A stretch of 7,683 bases of DNA from Ruminococcaceae bacterium UBA1772 (lineage in GTDB: Bacteria; Bacillota; Clostridia; Oscillospirales; Acutalibacteraceae). Positions 1-6,120 of the stretch are shown piece after piece; the stretch's first letter is position 1, and each line of letters starts with the position of its first letter. The notes under the pieces were generated by a model that was given only the letters and a program-made list of their open reading frames with translations, did not search any database and was not told where the DNA came from. The stretch spans positions 532-8,214 of the forward strand of contig DCGS01000048.1 in the NCBI GenBank assembly GCA_002314645.1, read 5' to 3'. Made by a program: the position numbers and the translations under genes.

Positions 1-249
1 ATCGGCACAGGCAAGACAGCTACTGCAGAGCAGGCTAACGAGGTTTGCGCTGAAATCAGAGCCGTTATCCGCAAGATGTACGGTGCTAAGATTGCTCGCT
101 CCATCACTGTTCAGTACGGCGGCAGCATGAACGCAAAGAACGCTTATGAGCTCCTCGGTCAGCCCGACATCGACGGCGGCCTTATCGGTGGCGCAGCTCT
201 GAAGGCAGCTGACTTCACAGGTATCATCAACGCAGCTAACCAGGACTAA
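1..249 (+). CDS. tpiA: Triosephosphate isomerase, C-terminal part (5' end outside window)
   Basis: This is the last 82 residues of a glycolytic enzyme that interconverts dihydroxyacetone phosphate and glyceraldehyde 3-phosphate in the cytoplasm. The frame is open from base 1 to TAA at 247-249. It begins in the loop-6 region (IGTGKTAT, residues 1-8), which in this family follows the catalytic Glu; that Glu lies outside the window. The phosphate-binding segments are visible as YGGSM (about residues 39-43) and GGLIGGAAL (about 59-67). gpmI follows 18 bases downstream in the same direction, a common glycolytic pairing in Bacillota. Codons favour GGC, CCC and GAG, like the first two thirds of gpmI and unlike everything after about 1290. 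The identification is secure; only completeness is unknown. Confidence 0.96.
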   Translation: MGTGKTATAEQANEVCAEIRAVIRKMYGAKIARSITVQYGGSMNAKNAYELLGQPDIDGGLIGGAALKAADFTGIINAANQD

Positions 250-252
250 TAT

Positions 253-260
253 AAAGGGCG
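253..260 (+). promoter_or_regulatory. Ribosome binding site of gpmI
   Basis: A purine-rich AAAGGGCG lies in the 18-base tpiA-gpmI spacer. About 9 bases separate its AGGG core from the ATG at 268. No promoter or terminator fits in this spacer, so the two genes are probably co-transcribed. Confidence 0.6.
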
Positions 261-267
261 TGCAGTA

Positions 268-1788
268 ATGAAAAAGCCCACAACTTTAATCATTATGGAC
301 GGGTTCGGCATTGCCGAGCCCGTGCCCACTAATGCCATCTTTAACTCAAAGACACCCGTATTGGATGACCTTTTCAAGAGCTGCCCCAACACACAGCTTC
401 AGGCCTCCGGTGAGGACGTTGGTCTTCCCGAGGGTCAGATAGGCAACTCCGAGGTCGGACACACCAACATCGGCGCCGGCAGAGTAGTGTTTCAGGTGCT
501 TCCTAAGATAACAAACGCCATCAAGACGGGCAAATTCTTTGAGAATGAGGCATATATTGCCGCTATGGATGCCGTTAAGGAAAACGGCGGCGCTCTTCAT
601 ATTTTCGGACTCATGTCCAACGGCGGCGTTCACAGCCACAATTCCCATATTTGGGGAATTCTTGAAATGGCTCACCGCAGAGGCCTTGAGAAGGTTTACG
701 TTCATTGCTTCATGGACGGCAGAGACGTTCCTCCCCGTTCCGGCAAGGCATTCATTGAGGAATGTGTTGCAAAGTGCAATGAAATCGGCACAGGCAAGAT
801 AGCTACTATCTCCGGCAGATTCTATGCAATGGACAGAGACAACCGCTGGGAGCGCGTAAGTGAGGCTTATGCAGCACTTGTATACGGCGAGGGCGTTTAT
901 AACACCGACCCCGTAGATGCAATGCAGAAGTCCTACGACAATGACGTATCCGATGAGTTCGTTAAGCCTATCGTTTGCGATAAGGACGGCATGATAAAGG
1001 ACGGCGATTCCGTTATCTTCATGAACTTCCGCCCCGACCGTGCAAGAGAGATCACAAGAACATTTGTAGATCCCGATTTCAATGGCTTTGAGCGCAAAAA
1101 CGGCTTCTTCCACGTTAATTACGTTTGCACAACTCAGTACGATGAGACAATGCCCAATGTAACTGTTGCATATCCCCCCGAGGCTCTTGTAAACACCTTC
1201 GGTGAGGTTATGAGCAAAAACGGCAAAACTCAGCTTCGTATTGCCGAGACAGAGAAGTATGCTCATGTAACATTCTTCTTCAACGGTGGTGTTGAAGCTG
1301 TAAACGAAGGAGAAGATAGAATTCTTGTTCCTTCTCCAAAGGTTTCAACCTATGACCTTCAGCCAGAAATGAGTGCACCAGAAGTTACAGACAAGCTTGT
1401 AGATGCAATCCTTTCTGACAAATACAATGTCGTAATTGTAAACTTTGCAAACTGTGACATGGTTGGTCATACAGGTGTATTTGACGCAGCTGTTAAGGCT
1501 GTTGAAACCGTAGACGAAAGTCTTGGAAGACTCCGTGAGGCTGTAGAAAAAATGGGCGGCGTAATCCTCCTTACAGCAGACCACGGAAATGCCGACAAAA
1601 TGTATGAGCCAGACGGTTCTGCATTCACTGCACATACTACAAATCCAGTTCCATTCACAGTTATTGGAATGGGAGATGTTAAACTTCGTGAAGGTGGTAG
1701 ACTCTGTGACCTTTCCCCAACAATCCTTAAGGTTTTAGGTCTTCCACAGCCTTCAGAAATGACAGGAGAATCTTTAATTGTTGACTGA
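268..1788 (+). CDS. gpmI: 2,3-bisphosphoglycerate-independent phosphoglycerate mutase
   Basis: This manganese-dependent enzyme of the alkaline phosphatase superfamily interconverts 3- and 2-phosphoglycerate in glycolysis. At 506 residues it matches the usual length of about 510. Visible active-site elements are DGFG with Asp11, the phosphoserine motif GNSEVGH with Ser61, GGVHSH with His122, GRD (151-153), GRFYAMDRD with Arg184 and Arg190, RPDR (255-258), ETEKYAH with Lys330, CDMVGH with Asp397 and His401, ADHGN with Asp438 and His439, and His456. All metal and phosphate ligands expected for the family appear present, so the product should be active. The ATG at 268 has a good ribosome binding site, and the 3' end overlaps the next gene by 11 bases. 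The oddity is an abrupt change of codon preference between about 1255 and 1293, inside the conserved ETEKYAHVTFFFNGG segment. The gene is therefore a mosaic of two sequence styles (see findings). The function is secure; the gene's integrity in a real genome is not. Confidence 0.97.
   Translation: MKKPTTLIIMDGFGIAEPVPTNAIFNSKTPVLDDLFKSCPNTQLQASGEDVGLPEGQIGNSEVGHTNIGAGRVVFQVLPKITNAIKTGKFFENEAYIAAMDAVKENGGALHIFGLMSNGGVHSHNSHIWGILEMAHRRGLEKVYVHCFMDGRDVPPRSGKAFIEECVAKCNEIGTGKIATISGRFYAMDRDNRWERVSEAYAALVYGEGVYNTDPVDAMQKSYDNDVSDEFVKPIVCDKDGMIKDGDSVIFMNFRPDRAREITRTFVDPDFNGFERKNGFFHVNYVCTTQYDETMPNVTVAYPPEALVNTFGEVMSKNGKTQLRIAETEKYAHVTFFFNGGVEAVNEGEDRILVPSPKVSTYDLQPEMSAPEVTDKLVDAILSDKYNVVIVNFANCDMVGHTGVFDAAVKAVETVDESLGRLREAVEKMGGVILLTADHGNADKMYEPDGSAFTAHTTNPVPFTVIGMGDVKLREGGRLCDLSPTILKVLGLPQPSEMTGESLIVD
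1764..1768 (+). promoter_or_regulatory. Ribosome binding site supporting a TTG start for rlmA
   Basis: AGGAG lies within the last codons of gpmI, 9 bases before the TTG at 1778 and 12 before a second in-frame TTG at 1781. It is the only good Shine-Dalgarno sequence nearby. No in-frame ATG lies upstream of the conserved zinc-ribbon cysteines, so a TTG start is favoured, with translation coupled to gpmI termination. Confidence 0.6.
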
Positions 1789-2581
1789 TTTAGCTTTCAT
1801 TTGTCCAGTATGTAAAGAAAAAATAAGCGCGGGAGAAAACACCCGCGCTTTTTCGTGTTGTAATAATCACACCTTTGATATTGCAAAAGAAGGATATGTA
1901 AATTTGCTTCTTGGAAACAAAAGTGGTGACAAGACTGGAGACAGTAAAGAGTCTGCCATTTCTCGTCATGCTTTTCTTGAAAAGGGATATTATTCCTGTT
2001 TAAAGAAAGCCATAGGCGAAAGGCTTTCTGGCACTGTCCTTGACATATGCTGCGGAGAAGGATACTACGACGAATATGATGGTACCTTCTATGGCTTTGA
2101 CATAAGTCGTGAAATGGTAAAGATGGCTTCAAAAAGGTATAAAAATGAATTGCCCGACCATCATTACTTTGTTGCCAACCTCTCCTCCATTCCAATAAAG
2201 TCAAAGAGCATAGACACTGCCATGCATCTTTTTGCTCCTTTCAACGAAGCAGAGTTCTCTAGAATTTTGAAGGATGATGGTGTTCTATATTCAGTAATTC
2301 CTGGAAAAATGCATCTTTACGAAATGAAAGAAATTGTATACGACACACCATATATGAATGACGAAGAGGCTCCGGTTGAAAATGGTGAGTTTTTACATTT
2401 AGTGTCTAAAACAAAAGTTTCTGAAATAGTTGATATAAACGGGGACGATTTATACGAATTATTCTCTATGACTCCTTACTTTTATAGGACAAGTGAAGAG
2501 AATAAAAGTAGACTTTTAGACGTAAAAGGTCTAAAATTAACAGTAGATTTTGTAATTCTTGAGTACAAGAAAAATCTATAA
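1778..2581 (+). CDS. rlmA: RlmA-type 23S rRNA (guanine-N1)-methyltransferase
   Basis: The product is predicted to methylate N1 of a guanine in helix 35 of 23S rRNA (G745 or G748 in E. coli numbering, depending on subfamily), using S-adenosylmethionine. Its 267 residues match the family length of about 270. An N-terminal zinc ribbon has ligands Cys9, Cys12, Cys27 and His31, followed by the family signature FDIAKEGYVNLL (33-44) and the S-adenosylmethionine motif VLDICCGEGYY (87-97), where the usual Gly of DIGCG is Cys. Further family marks are APFNEAEFSRIL and the HLYEMKEIVY segment after IPGK. The start is TTG at 1778, 11 bases inside gpmI, because the zinc ligands begin at codon 9 and AGGAG is correctly spaced. 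A terminator-like hairpin lies inside codons 16-25. The zinc-ribbon membrane protein gene follows closely. The family call is strong; which guanine is modified cannot be told from this sequence. Some relatives affect tylosin or mycinamycin resistance, which I would not infer here. Confidence 0.9.
   Translation: MLTDLAFICPVCKEKISAGENTRAFSCCNNHTFDIAKEGYVNLLLGNKSGDKTGDSKESAISRHAFLEKGYYSCLKKAIGERLSGTVLDICCGEGYYDEYDGTFYGFDISREMVKMASKRYKNELPDHHYFVANLSSIPIKSKSIDTAMHLFAPFNEAEFSRILKDDGVLYSVIPGKMHLYEMKEIVYDTPYMNDEEAPVENGEFLHLVSKTKVSEIVDINGDDLYELFSMTPYFYRTSEENKSRLLDVKGLKLTVDFVILEYKKNL
1825..1853 (+). terminator. Terminator-like hairpin inside the 5' end of rlmA
   Basis: A perfect 9-base-pair stem pairs AAGCGCGGG (1825-1833) with CCCGCGCTT (1842-1850). 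The loop is 8 bases, and a run of five T follows (1849-1853). An A-rich stretch precedes it, so the mirror image on the minus strand also ends in a T-rich run. It has the form of an intrinsic terminator, presumably for the tpiA-gpmI transcript, yet it sits wholly within rlmA codons 16-26. It could act as an attenuator, with ribosomes translating rlmA preventing it from forming. The structure is certain at sequence level; activity is inferred. Confidence 0.6.
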
Positions 2582-2583
2582 TT

Positions 2584-2588
2584 GGGGA
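2584..2588 (+). promoter_or_regulatory. Ribosome binding site that decides the start at 2596
   Basis: GGGGA lies only 1 base before a first ATG (2590) but 7 bases before a second in-frame ATG (2596). The spacing favours initiation at 2596, giving a protein that begins MKIKCEYC. Confidence 0.55.
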
Positions 2589-2595
2589 AATGAAT

Positions 2596-3426
2596 ATGAA
2601 AATTAAATGCGAATACTGTGACCAGTACATAGATGAAGCGGTTGACAGATGCCCTAATTGTGGCGCCGTAAATCACAAGCAGAAGCGTTCTGCAAATGGC
2701 ATTCCAAAGACCATTGAAGAACTCAAAGCCTTCTGTGAGGAAAAGAAGCTTCCACTTCATGACATGCGTTTCTTCATTGGAGAAAACTACAAAGAGCCTA
2801 AGGCTTTTGGTATTTACAAGGATGAAGACTCTGGTAACTTTATTGTATATAAGAATAAGGCAGACGGTAGCCGTGCTGTACGCTATGAAGGTACAGACGA
2901 AGCTTATGCCGTAAATGAAATTTATCAGAAGTTAAAGTCTGAAATTGCAACTCAGAAAGAATACCAAGCAAGTAAGGGTGGAAGCTCCAGAAATCGTAAA
3001 AACAACAATAACAATGTTGGAAAAATAATTGGTATTGTAATTGCTGTTTATGCTGCAATTTTCATCATTATAACCATTCTTACTGTTGTAGTTGGTATTG
3101 TAACTTCTAACCGTGTATCTAACGGATACTATGACTACGGCGGAAAAACATACTACAGCTACAATGACACTTGGTATGAATATGGTGCTGATGGCTGGTT
3201 CCCATCATCAGACATTTCTGATGAACTCAATGAAAACTTTGGAGACTACTACTCTTCAAGTTCTTATGACAGTGACTATGACGTTTCTGACTTCACAGAC
3301 AGTGACTACTACGACTGGGACTCAGGCTCTAGCTGGGACTCAGATTGGGATTCCGGTTCTGACTGGGATTGGGACTCTGGTTCAAGTTGGGACTCAGGCG
3401 GATCTGATTGGGATTCAGATTGGTAA
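2596..3426 (+). CDS. Zinc-ribbon single-pass membrane protein with Trp/Asp/Ser-rich tail
   Basis: Function unknown. Counting from the chosen start (276 residues), a zinc ribbon C-x2-C-x10-C-x2-C spans residues 5-22 (CEYC, CPNC). A soluble domain of about 80 residues follows (PKTIEELKAFCEE through GTDEAYAVNEIYQKL), of a type I believe recurs in clostridial zinc-ribbon proteins. Next come a basic and Asn-rich linker (SSRNRKNNNNN) and one membrane helix at about 142-169. After it lie a Tyr/Trp-rich stretch (YYDYGGKTYYSYNDTWYEYG) and a 60-residue tail. The tail has 19 Asp, 19 Ser, 8 Trp, 6 Tyr, 5 Gly and no basic residue. Positive charge before the helix suggests the ribbon is cytoplasmic and the tail outside. 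The ORF could begin 6 bases earlier, but GGGGA spacing favours ATG 2596. It sits 14 bases after rlmA, probably co-transcribed, and ends at a strong terminator. The zinc ribbon might bind nucleic acid or protein; the sequence does not say which. Confidence 0.85.
   Translation: MKIKCEYCDQYIDEAVDRCPNCGAVNHKQKRSANGIPKTIEELKAFCEEKKLPLHDMRFFIGENYKEPKAFGIYKDEDSGNFIVYKNKADGSRAVRYEGTDEAYAVNEIYQKLKSEIATQKEYQASKGGSSRNRKNNNNNVGKIIGIVIAVYAAIFIIITILTVVVGIVTSNRVSNGYYDYGGKTYYSYNDTWYEYGADGWFPSSDISDELNENFGDYYSSSSYDSDYDVSDFTDSDYYDWDSGSSWDSDWDSGSDWDWDSGSSWDSGGSDWDSDW
3313..3396 (+). repeat. Imperfect direct repeat encoding DWDSGSSWDS twice
   Basis: Two 30-base copies (3313-3342 and 3367-3396, a 54-base period) encode the identical decapeptide DWDSGSSWDS. 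They differ at 5 of 30 positions, all at synonymous third bases. Shorter WDS and SDWDS units fill the rest of the tail to the stop codon. Confidence 0.75.
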
Positions 3427-3432
3427 AAAAAT

Positions 3433-3462
3433 AAGACTTCACTTGGTTTCAAGTGAAGTCTT
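3433..3462. terminator. Bidirectional intrinsic terminator between convergent genes
   Basis: A perfect 13-base-pair stem pairs AAGACTTCACTTG (3433-3445) with CAAGTGAAGTCTT (3450-3462), closed by a 4-base GTTT loop. Rightward it runs into a T-rich tract (3461-3472). Leftward the A-tract at 3424-3434 becomes a T-rich tract. It lies in the 44 bases between the zinc-ribbon gene stop and the hydrolase stop and should end both transcripts. The rightward T tract touches the hydrolase stop codon. Confidence 0.92.
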
Positions 3463-3470
3463 TTATTTTT

Positions 3471-4421
3471 TTATGCGAAGAGTTTTTCGTTTACGAAGTT
3501 AACCACATTTTCCATTACTGTCTTTGCATCCTCTTCATTAAGGATTTCATGTCTTGCATCTTCGTAGAAAATAAGAGTTACATCGTCTACTCTCTTGTCT
3601 ATTGCCTTTGCAACCTTGTCTACACCCTTTGTGTATTCACCGCATGGATCCATGTCTCCAGAAATAAGGAGGATTGGTAAATCCTTTGGCATGTGCTTTG
3701 GACAATCTGGTGTGTTTACATACTGCATAAGTGTGAGCATGTCGTGGAAGCCCTGGTTAGAGAACTTGAAGCCACAAAGTGGATCTGCAATGTACTCGTC
3801 CACAATTGACTCAACGTTTGTAAGCCAGTCAAAGCTTGTTCTCTTGTCTGTCTTTGCATTGTATGAACCGAATGCAAGAGTGTCTATAATTGTACCAGGC
3901 TTTGTTGCACCCTGACCTTTTGAAAGAAGGCCAGAGAGTGTAATTGCAATTCCTGCTAAAGGATTTGGTCCAACTGTACCGCAGAAAATTGCTGCGTCTA
4001 TTCCGTCACCATAGAGCGATGTATACTTTCTTGCAACAAGAGAGCCCATTGAGTGACCAAAGAATACTACTGGAAGTCCTGGGTATTCCTCTTTAGCAAT
4101 TTCTGTAAGCTGATGACAGTCGTCTACGAAAACCTGTCCTTCTTCATTTTCATATCCAAAGAATCCTGGGAAGTATGTGTCATTAATTGAACCACCATGT
4201 CCAATATGGTCATGTCCATATACTACGAATCCGTTTGCCGCAAGGTACTCTGCAAAAGGAGCATATCTTTCAATATGTTCAGCCATACCGTGAGTAATTT
4301 GGAAAATTGCCTTTGGCTGTTTATCTGCCACCCATTTTACTGCATGGATGTCAAGGTCGCCTACTACAGAAGTGAATTTAAAATCTTCTCTTTTTACTTT
4401 CTTAAAACTAAAAAAACACAT
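3471..4421 (-). CDS. Alpha/beta hydrolase, monoacylglycerol lipase / lysophospholipase-like
   Basis: This 316-residue serine hydrolase is probably a cytoplasmic esterase or lipase acting on monoacylglycerols or lysophospholipids; the true substrate cannot be read from sequence. The oxyanion-hole segment is THGMAEH (43-49). The nucleophile elbow is GHSMGS with Ser124. The likely acid is Asp258 in GDMDPCG and the base is His291 in ARHEIL, so the triad is complete. HGMAEH followed by RYAPFAEYLAANGFVVYGHDHIGHG is typical of the serine aminopeptidase S33/Hydrolase_4 (PldB-like) family. No signal peptide is present; the start MCFFSFKK is followed by basic residues. The ATG at 4421 has a strong GGAGGG ribosome binding site 6 bases upstream. 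It lies 53 bases after galM on the same strand and has its own predicted promoter, so it may be expressed both alone and by read-through from galM. It ends at the shared bidirectional terminator. Confidence 0.9.
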   Translation of the reverse strand: MCFFSFKKVKREDFKFTSVVGDLDIHAVKWVADKQPKAIFQITHGMAEHIERYAPFAEYLAANGFVVYGHDHIGHGGSINDTYFPGFFGYENEEGQVFVDDCHQLTEIAKEEYPGLPVVFFGHSMGSLVARKYTSLYGDGIDAAIFCGTVGPNPLAGIAITLSGLLSKGQGATKPGTIIDTLAFGSYNAKTDKRTSFDWLTNVESIVDEYIADPLCGFKFSNQGFHDMLTLMQYVNTPDCPKHMPKDLPILLISGDMDPCGEYTKGVDKVAKAIDKRVDDVTLIFYEDARHEILNEEDAKTVMENVVNFVNEKLFA

Positions 4422-4427
4422 ATTTTT

Positions 4428-4433
4428 CCCTCC
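4428..4433 (-). promoter_or_regulatory. Ribosome binding site of the hydrolase gene
   Basis: GGAGGG on the minus strand lies 6 bases before the ATG at 4421. It is the strongest Shine-Dalgarno sequence in the window and fixes this start. Confidence 0.75.
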
Positions 4434-4458
4434 AAGGAACTCAAAATTTTACAATAAT

Positions 4459-4488
4459 ATTTTAATGTATTTGACTATTCTATGTCAA
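4459..4488 (-). promoter_or_regulatory. Sigma-A type promoter for the hydrolase gene
   Basis: On the minus strand a consensus -35 TTGACA (4488-4483) is followed, after 18 bases, by a -10 TAAAAT (4464-4459). The -35 box overlaps the last codons of galM (Phe-Asp-Ile-Glu, stop). Transcription would start around 4450, giving a leader of about 30 bases to the ATG at 4421. The match is good by eye; activity is inferred. Confidence 0.55.
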
Positions 4489-5422
4489 ATTTATATGCAA
4501 CAAAGTTGCTATATTTTTCTCCCTTTTTCAAAACCACACTGCCAAAATTTTCATGATTTACGGCATCCGGTAAATGCTGCGCTTCAAGACACACTCCAGT
4601 GTGCTTTTTTGAAAGGAAATTTCCCGTATAAAGCACGTAGCATGGGTAATTTGTGGTCATTGTCATTACCCTTCCCGAGGCACTATTTGACAGTCTGGCA
4701 AGGTGTTCGCCTTTACAGTCGAACACTAAAGCATTGTCAAACTCGTATGAAATACTATGTTTATGGGAAAAATCGAACTTTGTACCCTCTGTTGAAACAA
4801 GATTTCCTGTTGGAATTAGGTCTTCTCGAAGTTCCACATATTTTGTGACTGAGGAATAAAGTGAATCGCCCAAAATTTCATTTTCAAAATTTCCACTCAA
4901 GTTGAAATACGAGTGGTTGGTAAGGTTCAAAATTGTATCCTTTGTGGATGTTGCTTCGTAATCTATTCTCAGCTCATTTTCCTCATTTAATGAATAGGTG
5001 ACAGAAACAGACACCTCACCTGGGTAACCGTTCATTCCATCTTCACTTACATATGAGAATTTAACGAAGACAGCATTCTCTGTCGTTCCCTCTTCCGCAT
5101 TCCAAAAGACGTTTGAGAATTCACCATTCCCGTGAAGGTGGTTTTTCCCGTCATTTGCAGGGAGCAAATATTCCTTGCCGTTAATCGTAAACTTAGAGTC
5201 CTTAATTCGTCCTGCAACGCGTCCTACAACGGCTCCAAAAAATGCGGGCTCATTCCTATAGTTCTCTATATTCTCATGCCCTAAAACGACGTTCTCTAAA
5301 ACCCCATTCCTGTTTGGCACAATAATTTTCTCTATTATGCATCCGTACTCAAGGACAGAAACGGTCATTCCGTTGTCATTCTGGAGAACATGTCTGTACT
5401 CTCCGTCTTTAAACACTTTCAT
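4475..5422 (-). CDS. galM: Aldose 1-epimerase (mutarotase)
   Basis: The product interconverts the alpha and beta anomers of aldoses such as galactose and glucose in the cytoplasm, feeding the Leloir pathway. Its 315 residues are slightly shorter than the usual 330-350. Visible family motifs are GRVAGRI (67-73, usually GR.ANRI), NHLHGN with His97, YPG (133-135), the signature NLTNHSYFNLSG with catalytic His170, a substrate-binding Asp near 229 (YEFDNALVF), and CLEAQHLPDAVNH with catalytic Glu280. All catalytic residues are present. The ATG overlaps the stop of the upstream ygjP-like gene as ATGA, and AGAGG lies 8 bases before the start, so the two are translationally coupled. No galK, galT or galE is visible in the window, so this is an isolated galM. 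The last codons carry the -35 box for the next gene. Confidence 0.93.
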   Translation of the reverse strand: MKVFKDGEYRHVLQNDNGMTVSVLEYGCIIEKIIVPNRNGVLENVVLGHENIENYRNEPAFFGAVVGRVAGRIKDSKFTINGKEYLLPANDGKNHLHGNGEFSNVFWNAEEGTTENAVFVKFSYVSEDGMNGYPGEVSVSVTYSLNEENELRIDYEATSTKDTILNLTNHSYFNLSGNFENEILGDSLYSSVTKYVELREDLIPTGNLVSTEGTKFDFSHKHSISYEFDNALVFDCKGEHLARLSNSASGRVMTMTTNYPCYVLYTGNFLSKKHTGVCLEAQHLPDAVNHENFGSVVLKKGEKYSNFVAYKFDIE

Positions 5423-6120
5423 TCACGAAGCCTCTTTCTCTTTTCTTTCCAGTCTGGCATATATTCGTTTAGTATTGCCTTAAACTCGGGCCCATGGTTT
5501 GGCACCCTTGTGTGCGCAAGTTCATGAAGGATTACATACTCAAGACATTCAACTGGATATTTTGCAAGTTGAACGTTGAGCCACACCTTGTTTGTCTTCG
5601 TATTACAGGTGCCCCATCTGGTTTTCATGTTCTTGCTCTGCCAGGATGAACAGTAAAGGCCCGTATACTTTTCCCAAAGTGGAATAAGGATGTCAGCCCG
5701 CTCATACAGTTCCTTTCTGTACCACTCAAGGAAGTAGGCCTCCTTCTCCTCTTTCGTGGCGTCAAACGGCGCGTAGAGCACAACCGTGTCCTCAGATTCA
5801 AGCTCTATTTCAAACTTCTTCCTGCCGTCCGTGAGAAATTCATTCCCACGCACTTCCAAGGTATATATGTCTCCCCAAATAGGGATAAGATCTCCCGTTA
5901 CATAGTCAGGTTCAGGGGTGACATTCGTCTTTGTCATCTTGTCTACATTTTTTAGAATCCAGTCAGTTTTAGAATAGACGAACTCTTTTATTTCCGATTC
6001 TTTCATGCGCATAGGCGCAGTAACATAAACCTCCCCATAAGGAGGCTTTATGTGTATGTGTAGATTTTTTATTTTCTTACGTTCGACATTTATTAAAATG
6101 CCCTCAAGTTCAATAGTCAT
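5419..6120 (-). CDS. YgjP-like (DUF45) HExxH metalloprotein
   Basis: This 233-residue soluble protein belongs to the YgjP/DUF45 family, which has an M48/SprT-like zinc metallopeptidase fold. The N-terminal half (residues 1-60) carries the family's basic beta-hairpin region (VERKKIKNLHIHIKPP) and the YSKTDWILKNVDK segment. The C-terminal half has MKTRWGTCNTK (165-175), then VWLNVQLAKYPVECLEYVILHELAH with zinc ligands His199 and His203 and catalytic Glu200. VPNHGPEF follows with the third ligand His209, then the closing MPDWKEKRKRL. All expected active residues are present. The E. coli relative has been reported as a UTP pyrophosphatase, while other members are annotated as peptidases, so the substrate here is open. 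The ATG at 6120 has only a distant AGGTG 13 bases upstream; a -10-like TAAAAT lies so close that the message could be nearly leaderless. It heads a likely operon with galM. Confidence 0.88.
   Translation of the reverse strand: MTIELEGILINVERKKIKNLHIHIKPPYGEVYVTAPMRMKESEIKEFVYSKTDWILKNVDKMTKTNVTPEPDYVTGDLIPIWGDIYTLEVRGNEFLTDGRKKFEIELESEDTVVLYAPFDATKEEKEAYFLEWYRKELYERADILIPLWEKYTGLYCSSWQSKNMKTRWGTCNTKTNKVWLNVQLAKYPVECLEYVILHELAHTRVPNHGPEFKAILNEYMPDWKEKRKRLRE

Noticed and set aside
346..1266. A 306-codon open frame on the minus strand opposite gpmI
   Set aside because: It lies entirely antisense to the GC-richer part of gpmI, where third-position G/C removes antisense stops. It has no ribosome binding site or recognisable domain. 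It ends near the point where codon style changes, which explains why it exists.
1309..1337. Possible hairpin GGAGAAG/CTTCTCC just after the gpmI junction
   Set aside because: The stem is only 7 pairs with a 15-base loop inside coding sequence and no T run, compatible with chance.
3113..3502. A 129-codon plus-strand frame rich in Thr and Met over the zinc-ribbon gene tail
   Set aside because: It is an out-of-frame reading of the repetitive Trp/Asp/Ser coding sequence and runs through the strong terminator.
4348..4848. A 166-codon plus-strand frame across the hydrolase/galM boundary
   Set aside because: It is antisense to two well-supported genes and their promoter, and has no family resemblance.
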